Shown one piece after another: positions 6,342-9,897 of a stretch of 9,897 nt of DNA; the stretch's first letter is position 1, and each line of letters opens with the position of its first letter. A program made the position numbers and the translations under genes. The DNA is taken from NCBI GenBank assembly GCA_905192625.1, contig CAJJLI010000037.1, positions 1 through 9,897 of the forward strand, in the 5' to 3' direction. The notes under the pieces are model-generated. The model saw only the letters and a program-made list of their open reading frames with translations. It did no database searches and was not told where the DNA came from. The DNA is from an uncultured Clostridium sp. GTDB taxonomy: Bacteria > Bacillota > Clostridia > Lachnospirales > Lachnospiraceae.

Positions 6342-7184
6342 ATGAATAATAATAAGAGCGCAATGCTAAATGATAGAATTCCATTGGAGGCTATTCCAAA
6401 CGCAAGAGATTTGGGTGGATATAAAACAGTAGATGGAAGATGTATTAAGGATAAAAAGCTAATACGGAGTGGGACACTGGGAGCATTGACGAAGAAAGAC
6501 ATTGATTTATTAGTAAACCAATATGATTTGAAAGTGATCATTGACTTAAGAACAAAAGCAGAACGAAGTGAAAATCCGGATCCTATCATTGATGGTGTAA
6601 ATAGTTATCATATTCCTATTTTAAAGGAAGAGGCATTTGGTATTACAAGAGAGGGTGAAACAAACGCGGCGTCAAAAGAAACATTTGATTACAGTGAAAT
6701 GCTCCTAAATCACATTGAGAAGATGGGAGAGGATGAAAATAATTTAGGGAACTTATACGCAGAGTTCGTAGAAAGTGAGTATTCCTTAAGTCAGTATAAG
6801 AAGTTTTTTGATTTTATTATTCAGCATGAAGAAGGTGCTGTGTTATGGCATTGTACTGCTGGTAAAGATCGTGTTGGAACAACCTGTGCATTATTGCTTC
6901 GAATATTAGGAGTTGACATGGAAACAATAATGGGAGATTTTTTATTAACGAATGAGTTTTTAAAAGAGCAAACGAATCATATTGTGAAACAAGTAAAAGA
7001 AAAAACATCAGAGGAGCGAATCATAAACCTTGTAGCAAAGTTAAATAGTGTTGAAGCGTGTTATCTTGAGGATTTTTTCAATACAATTGATAAAGATTAT
7101 GGCTCTTTCGATGCCTTCGTTACTTTGAAGCTTGGTATAACAGATGAGAAAGTTGAAGTTCTAAAAGAGAAATATTTAGTATAA
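6342..7184 (+). CDS. Tyrosine-protein phosphatase-like protein (Y_phosphatase3 type)
   Basis: This 280-residue protein belongs to the bacterial tyrosine/phosphoinositide phosphatase-like group (PTP family with a Cys nucleophile). The N-terminal PNARDLGGYKTVDGR and the RSGTL segment are hallmark features, followed by LKVIIDLRTKAERSENPDP. The catalytic loop is HCTAGKDRVG with Cys171 as nucleophile and Arg177 for phosphate binding; the usual residue after the Arg is Thr, here Val. The first residues are polar and no signal peptide or membrane helix is seen, so it is probably cytoplasmic. The start at 6342 has GGAG (6332-6335) six bases upstream; a TTG at 6330 in frame would overlap that site. 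It follows the sugar-operon terminator and precedes a gene with its own promoter candidate, so it may be monocistronic. The substrate, protein or lipid phosphate, cannot be told from sequence. Confidence 0.9.
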   Translation: MNNNKSAMLNDRIPLEAIPNARDLGGYKTVDGRCIKDKKLIRSGTLGALTKKDIDLLVNQYDLKVIIDLRTKAERSENPDPIIDGVNSYHIPILKEEAFGITREGETNAASKETFDYSEMLLNHIEKMGEDENNLGNLYAEFVESEYSLSQYKKFFDFIIQHEEGAVLWHCTAGKDRVGTTCALLLRILGVDMETIMGDFLLTNEFLKEQTNHIVKQVKEKTSEERIINLVAKLNSVEACYLEDFFNTIDKDYGSFDAFVTLKLGITDEKVEVLKEKYLV

Positions 7185-7253
7185 TAAAATAAGAGTAATC
7201 ACTAATTTAGCTTATATTTGGCAAAGTTTTCTCTAGTATTTTGTGGGTATATC

Positions 7254-7262
7254 TGCTATTAT
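7254..7262 (+). promoter_or_regulatory. Candidate extended -10 promoter for the PAP2 phosphatase gene
   Basis: TGCTATTAT (7254-7262) fits the extended -10 pattern TGnTATnAT, 47 nt before the start codon in the 125-nt gap after the tyrosine-phosphatase-like gene. No recognisable -35 hexamer lies 16-18 bp upstream; the TTGGCA at 7218 is too far away. No terminator hairpin with a T run separates the two genes, so read-through from upstream is also possible. Confidence 0.35.
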
Positions 7263-7309
7263 AAAGACGAAGCAGGAAAGCATAATTATATGATAAAAGG
7301 AGAGCCGAA

Positions 7310-8197
7310 ATGGATTTTTTGAGATATTTGGAAGGAGTTCGTACGGATACCTTGACATATATTTTTCAGTGTTTCACTTGGTTTGGTGAGGAGCTATTTA
7401 TCTTAGCGATATTATGCAGCCTTTATTGGTGCTTTAATAAAAGATTGGCATATCGTATTTGCTTTTCTTATTTCATATCAGGCTTAGCAATACAAGTGTT
7501 AAAGATTACTTTTAAAGTGCCAAGACCTTGGATTTTGGATAACAATTTTAAACCTGTTCCATCGGCAATCGATACAGCGACTGGGTATTCGTTTCCGAGT
7601 GGGCATACACAATCAGCAACTGCTTTATTTGGTACATTATTTATAAATACAAAAAATCGAGTAAAACAGTTCATTTATATGTTTGTTATTGTTGGCGTTG
7701 CTTTTTCAAGAATGTACTTAGGGGTACATACACCAAAAGACGTTATAGTATCGTTTTTGATATCTAGTATTTTAATTTGTATTATGCATTTTATACTGGA
7801 TGACAAGGTATTACAGGCAAATCGCTTTGTCGTATCAATTGCTATGACCATCATATCTTGCGCAGTTCTTGTATTTGCCCTATTTCAGTTAAAGCAAGGT
7901 ACTATAGAGGTTAAGTATGCCAAAGATTGTTGCAAAGCAGCAGCTGCAGGAATTGGATTTTCCATCGGGTGGTATATTGAGAATCGTTATATTTGTTTTG
8001 AGGAGAAGAATCCAAGCAAAAGCGTTCAGATAATGAAAATCATACTAGGTGTTTTAGGAGCAATCTTAATAAAAGTTGGTTTAAAATATATAATTGGTAG
8101 TAGTATCACCGCGGATATATTTCGATATATAGTTTTGGTTCTTTGGGTATGTGCGATTTATCCTGCTGTTATTAAAAAATATTTTACAGCTAGTTAA
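7310..8197 (+). CDS. PAP2-family membrane phosphatase
   Basis: This 295-residue integral membrane protein carries all three motifs of the type 2 phosphatidic acid phosphatase superfamily: K65-x6-R72-P73 (within KITFKVPRP), PSGH at 96-99, and S133-R134-x5-H140-x3-D144 (within SRMYLGVHTPKD). His99 and His140 would be the proton donor and nucleophile by family analogy. Several hydrophobic segments are visible (around residues 30-41, 48-66, 120-132, 145-160, 170-192 and near the C-terminus), placing it in the cytoplasmic membrane. Family members dephosphorylate lipid phosphates such as phosphatidate or undecaprenyl diphosphate; which one here is unknown. The C-terminal ~130 residues extend beyond a minimal PAP2 domain, as in other clostridial members. 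AAAGGAGAG sits just upstream of the ATG. Its neighbours, another phosphatase and a small acidic protein, give no clear pathway. Confidence 0.92.
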   Translation: MDFLRYLEGVRTDTLTYIFQCFTWFGEELFILAILCSLYWCFNKRLAYRICFSYFISGLAIQVLKITFKVPRPWILDNNFKPVPSAIDTATGYSFPSGHTQSATALFGTLFINTKNRVKQFIYMFVIVGVAFSRMYLGVHTPKDVIVSFLISSILICIMHFILDDKVLQANRFVVSIAMTIISCAVLVFALFQLKQGTIEVKYAKDCCKAAAAGIGFSIGWYIENRYICFEEKNPSKSVQIMKIILGVLGAILIKVGLKYIIGSSITADIFRYIVLVLWVCAIYPAVIKKYFTAS

Positions 8198-8205
8198 TGA
8201 TATAG

Positions 8206-8231
8206 ATGCTTACGAATGATATCGTAAGCAT
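8206..8231 (+). repeat. Perfect 10-bp inverted repeat without T tail
   Basis: ATGCTTACGA (8206-8215) and TCGTAAGCAT (8222-8231) are perfect reverse complements around the 6-nt loop ATGATA. The hairpin lies 9 nt after the PAP2 stop and 22 nt before the next start codon. Neither strand has a run of T after it, so it is not a standard terminator. It could be an RNA-stability or processing hairpin in a two-gene transcript, or a protein-binding palindrome. Confidence 0.7.
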
Positions 8232-8253
8232 GGTAAAATAAAGGAGTGATTTT

Positions 8254-8460
8254 ATGAGTTTACAAGCCTACATGGAAGGTTATGACAGATCGTTTGATGA
8301 GGATGAATTTGATGAAAGACTTTGGGAGTATATGCAAAGTGATGAATTCGAGTTTGGTGAAGAGTTTGAATTTTATTTAAGAGATTATGGGATTAATGAT
8401 GCTCATGCATTTCTAAAGATTATACGTTTAAAGAAACAGTTAAAGGAAAATAGAGGTTAG
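8254..8460 (+). CDS. Small acidic protein of unknown function (68 aa)
   Basis: I do not recognise a family. The 68-residue product has 18 Asp/Glu, 17 of them in the first 49 residues, interspersed with 13 aromatic residues (patterns such as FDEDEFDERLWEY and DEFEFGEEFEFY). It then switches to a basic tail, FLKIIRLKKQLKENRG. No signal peptide, membrane helix or Cys/His metal site is present, so it is probably cytosolic. The gene looks real: AAAGGAGTGA, a strong ribosome site, precedes the ATG at good spacing, and the gene fills the gap between the PAP2 and aldolase genes in the same direction. It lies 56 nt after the PAP2 gene with a perfect hairpin between them, and no clear promoter of its own, so co-transcription is likely. 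The charge pattern resembles small DNA-mimic or chaperone-adaptor proteins, but that is only an impression. Confidence 0.72.
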   Translation: MSLQAYMEGYDRSFDEDEFDERLWEYMQSDEFEFGEEFEFYLRDYGINDAHAFLKIIRLKKQLKENRG

Positions 8461-8475
8461 TTATAGATATTTATA

Positions 8476-8504
8476 TTTTCTTTTTAAATGTTTTAAGGTA
8501 TAAT
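8476..8504 (+). promoter_or_regulatory. Candidate promoter of the aldolase gene
   Basis: A consensus -10 TATAAT (8499-8504) lies 74 nt before the aldolase start. The sequence 17 bp upstream, TTTTCT (8476-8481), is a weak match to TTGACA. The upstream region is very AT-rich with T runs, which could act as an UP-like element for this expected high-expression gene. A small AT-rich inverted repeat (ATTTTAA 8527-8533 / TTAAAAT 8538-8544, loop GCAA) lies in the leader. Confidence 0.5.
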
Positions 8505-8578
8505 TACAAAAGGTATTAAGTTTTGAATTTTAAGCAATTAAAATAGTCAAAAATTTAACAAATAAAGGAGGAAGATGT

Positions 8579-9442
8579 ATGTTAGTTTCAGCAAAAGAAA
8601 TGCTTACAAAAGCAAAGGCTGGTAAGTATGCAGTAGGTCAATTTAACATCAATAACTTAGAGTGGACGAAAGCAGTATTACAAACAGCGCAAGAATTAAA
8701 TTCACCTGTAATTTTAGGTGTATCCGAGGGTGCTGGAAAATATATGAGTGGATATAAGACAGTTGCATCTATGGTAAAAGCGATGATTGAGGATCTTAAT
8801 ATTACTGTACCAGTTGCACTTCATTTAGATCATGGTAGTTATGAAGGCTGTATGAAGTGTATTGAAGCAGGTTTTTCTTCCATTATGTTTGATGGTTCTC
8901 ATTATCCAATCGAGGAAAATGTTGCAAAAACAACAGAACTTGTTAAAATTTGTGAGGAAAAAGGTTTATCACTTGAAGCTGAAGTAGGTTCCATCGGTGG
9001 AGAAGAAGATGGTGTTGTTGGAGCTGGTGAGTGTGCAGATCCTGCTGAATGTAAACTAATTGCAGATCTTGGCGTAACAATGCTTGCAGCTGGTATTGGT
9101 AACATTCATGGTAAATACCCAGAAAATTGGGCAGGCCTAAGCTTTGAAACTTTAGATGCCATACAACAATTAACAGGAGATATGCCATTAGTATTACACG
9201 GTGGTACAGGTATTCCTGAAGAGATGATTAAAAAAGCAATCTCATTGGGTGTTGCTAAAATCAATGTAAATACAGAGTGCCAATTATCATTTGCAGCAGC
9301 AACTCGTTCTTATGTTGAAGCAGGAAAGGATTTACAAGGAAAAGGGTTTGATCCTCGTAAGTTATTAGCTCCTGGAGTAGAAGCAATTAAGGCTACTGTA
9401 AAAGAAAAAATGGAATTATTCGGTTCTGTAGGTAAAGCTTAA
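8579..9442 (+). CDS. fba: Class II fructose-bisphosphate aldolase
   Basis: This 287-residue zinc-dependent aldolase would interconvert fructose 1,6-bisphosphate with dihydroxyacetone phosphate and glyceraldehyde 3-phosphate in the cytosolic glycolytic pathway. Class II motifs are clear: GQFNINNLEW near the N-terminus; VALHLDHGSYE with probable catalytic Asp84 and zinc ligand His85; SIMFDGSHYP; LEAEVGSIGGEEDG; GIGNIHGKYP with His177; PLVLHGGTGI with His207; and KINVNTECQ, which binds substrate phosphate. Length is that of the short class II group, which also contains tagatose-bisphosphate aldolases (GatY/KbaY). The galactosidase upstream makes that a theoretical alternative, but the intervening unrelated genes and its own promoter and terminator favour the housekeeping glycolytic role. 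AAAGGAGG (GGAGG at 8567-8571) lies 7 nt before the ATG, a strong site fitting high expression. Confidence 0.93.
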   Translation: MLVSAKEMLTKAKAGKYAVGQFNINNLEWTKAVLQTAQELNSPVILGVSEGAGKYMSGYKTVASMVKAMIEDLNITVPVALHLDHGSYEGCMKCIEAGFSSIMFDGSHYPIEENVAKTTELVKICEEKGLSLEAEVGSIGGEEDGVVGAGECADPAECKLIADLGVTMLAAGIGNIHGKYPENWAGLSFETLDAIQQLTGDMPLVLHGGTGIPEEMIKKAISLGVAKINVNTECQLSFAAATRSYVEAGKDLQGKGFDPRKLLAPGVEAIKATVKEKMELFGSVGKA

Positions 9443-9470
9443 GACTTTACAATAAGATTTAATATATTAA

Positions 9471-9506
9471 AGGGAGATTTTGATATTTTATCAAAATCTC
9501 CTTTTT
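9471..9506 (+). terminator. Strong intrinsic terminator of the aldolase gene
   Basis: GGAGATTTTGATA (9473-9485) and TATCAAAATCTCC (9489-9501) form a perfect 13-bp stem around a TTT loop, followed immediately by TTTTT (9502-9506). A G-U pair and A-T pairs can extend the base. It begins about 30 nt after the aldolase stop and isolates this gene from the biotin transporter gene. Confidence 0.93.
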
Positions 9507-9714
9507 GAATATAAAAAAATTTAAAAATAGTTTTCCTCTCTTTAACTTGATATAAAAAGATGAAAGATACAGTCTTATATACCTATTTCGTAATAGAAGA
9601 GATAAAAGTAGATTCACATCTTCTGTATTTTAAGAGATCCATAGATGAATACAAATATAGGATGAGATACTGGTTTGTTACGTTTAATGTAGATTTAATT
9701 TTCATTTACGCCGA
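9507..9714. other. Gene-free AT-rich spacer
   Basis: Together with its flanking control sites, the stretch between the aldolase stop and the next start codon is 356 nt. In this part I see no credible open reading frame with a ribosome site on either strand, no tRNA-like or riboswitch-like fold and no notable inverted repeat. It is very AT-rich. All recognisable signals are concentrated at its right end (operator and promoter from 9715). Confidence 0.55.
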
Positions 9715-9746
9715 TTGTTAACCAAAGAATAAAATATAGTTGACAA
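9715..9746 (+). promoter_or_regulatory. BirA-type biotin operator
   Basis: TTGTTAACC (9715-9723) and AGTTGACAA (9738-9746) form an inverted repeat with a 14-nt spacer. The match to the known BirA half-sites, TTGTTAACC and GGTTnACAA, is close: the left half is identical and the right half differs at its first base. The symmetry extends outward (GA...TC), giving 9 of 11 matching positions per arm. The right half overlaps the -35 hexamer of the promoter, so biotin-loaded BirA would block RNA polymerase. Its position just ahead of a bioY-like gene supports the assignment. Confidence 0.8.
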
Positions 9747-9767
9747 TCAATGCATTTATGTTATAAT
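9740..9767 (+). promoter_or_regulatory. Consensus promoter of the bioY-like gene
   Basis: TTGACA (9740-9745) and TATAAT (9762-9767) are both perfect consensus hexamers with a 16-bp spacer, and TGT at 9759-9761 makes an extended -10. Transcription should begin near 9774, leaving a leader of about 25 nt before the start codon. Such a strong promoter makes sense if it is held down by the overlapping BirA-type operator. Confidence 0.88.
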
Positions 9768-9798
9768 GTAAAAAAATGTGAAAGAGAAAGGGAAACCC

Positions 9799-9897
9799 AT
9801 GAAAAGACAAAACGTATTAAAAATAACAATGGTAGCTTTAATGTCATCAATTATTTGCATCCTTGCACCGCTTTCGATACCAATTCCTTTTAGTATT
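9799..9897 (+). CDS. bioY: BioY-like biotin ECF transporter S component, N-terminal 33 codons (cut by window end)
   Basis: Only the first 33 residues are visible. After a basic start (MKRQNVLK) there is a hydrophobic helix with ALMSSIICILAPLSIPIPFSI. The Pro-rich end of the first membrane segment, with its 'Iplpf.PvPfs' character, is typical of BioY, the membrane protein that binds biotin and works alone or with the shared EcfAA'T energy module. The family call from 33 residues alone would be moderate; the BirA-type operator and promoter directly upstream raise it considerably. AAAGGG (9787-9792) serves as a ribosome site, 6 nt before the ATG. The rest of the gene lies beyond the right edge. 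Confidence 0.8.
   Translation, partial: MKRQNVLKITMVALMSSIICILAPLSIPIPFSI

Noticed and set aside
7218..7223. TTGGCA as -35 of the PAP2 promoter
   Set aside because: It lies 33 bp from the candidate -10, far outside the 16-18 bp range.
8527..8544. AT-rich inverted repeat with GCAA loop in the aldolase leader
   Set aside because: The stem is only 7 bp, all A-T, in very AT-rich sequence, so it is easily expected by chance; it is mentioned only under the promoter.

Overview
The window reads as an AT-rich clostridial (Lachnospiraceae-type) chromosome. Codon use is A/T-biased, Shine-Dalgarno sites are strong (AGGAGG type), promoters are often of the extended -10 type, and intrinsic terminators are classical. 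The gene content resembles that of plant-fibre-degrading Lachnospiraceae such as Lachnoclostridium, but I cannot name the species from sequence alone. Every gene I support lies on the + strand.

Region 1 (1-6180) is a carbohydrate-use locus. It holds the C-terminal part of a LacI-family regulator, a solute-binding lipoprotein, two MalF/MalG-type permeases and a cytoplasmic GH35 beta-galactosidase-type enzyme. No transporter ATPase is present, which is usual for CUT1 importers that share an MsmX/MsmK-type ATPase encoded elsewhere. A hairpin terminator after the binding-protein gene probably sets a higher level of that protein than of the permeases. The inferred logic is that a galactoside is sensed by the LacI protein, captured outside, imported intact and hydrolysed inside.

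Between the second permease and the GH35 gene lies a dense set of inverted repeats (3941-4023). It sits exactly over the translation start region and has no stop codon in the GH35 frame. It is the most unusual sequence in the window. It may be a dispersed palindromic element captured at the 5' end of the gene, and possibly translated as an N-terminal extension.

Region 2 (6181-8460) carries a tyrosine-phosphatase-like protein, a membrane PAP2-family phosphatase and a small, very acidic protein of unknown function. The first two each have a candidate extended -10 promoter.

Region 3 (8461-9506) is a stand-alone class II fructose-bisphosphate aldolase gene with its own likely promoter and a strong terminator. 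Region 4 (9507-9897) is about 200 bp of gene-free AT-rich DNA, then a consensus promoter overlapped by a BirA-type biotin operator, then the first 33 codons of a BioY-like biotin transporter gene cut by the window edge.

The first ~57 bases are distinctly GC-richer than what follows and do not extend the LacI homology convincingly, so the left edge may be a junction.
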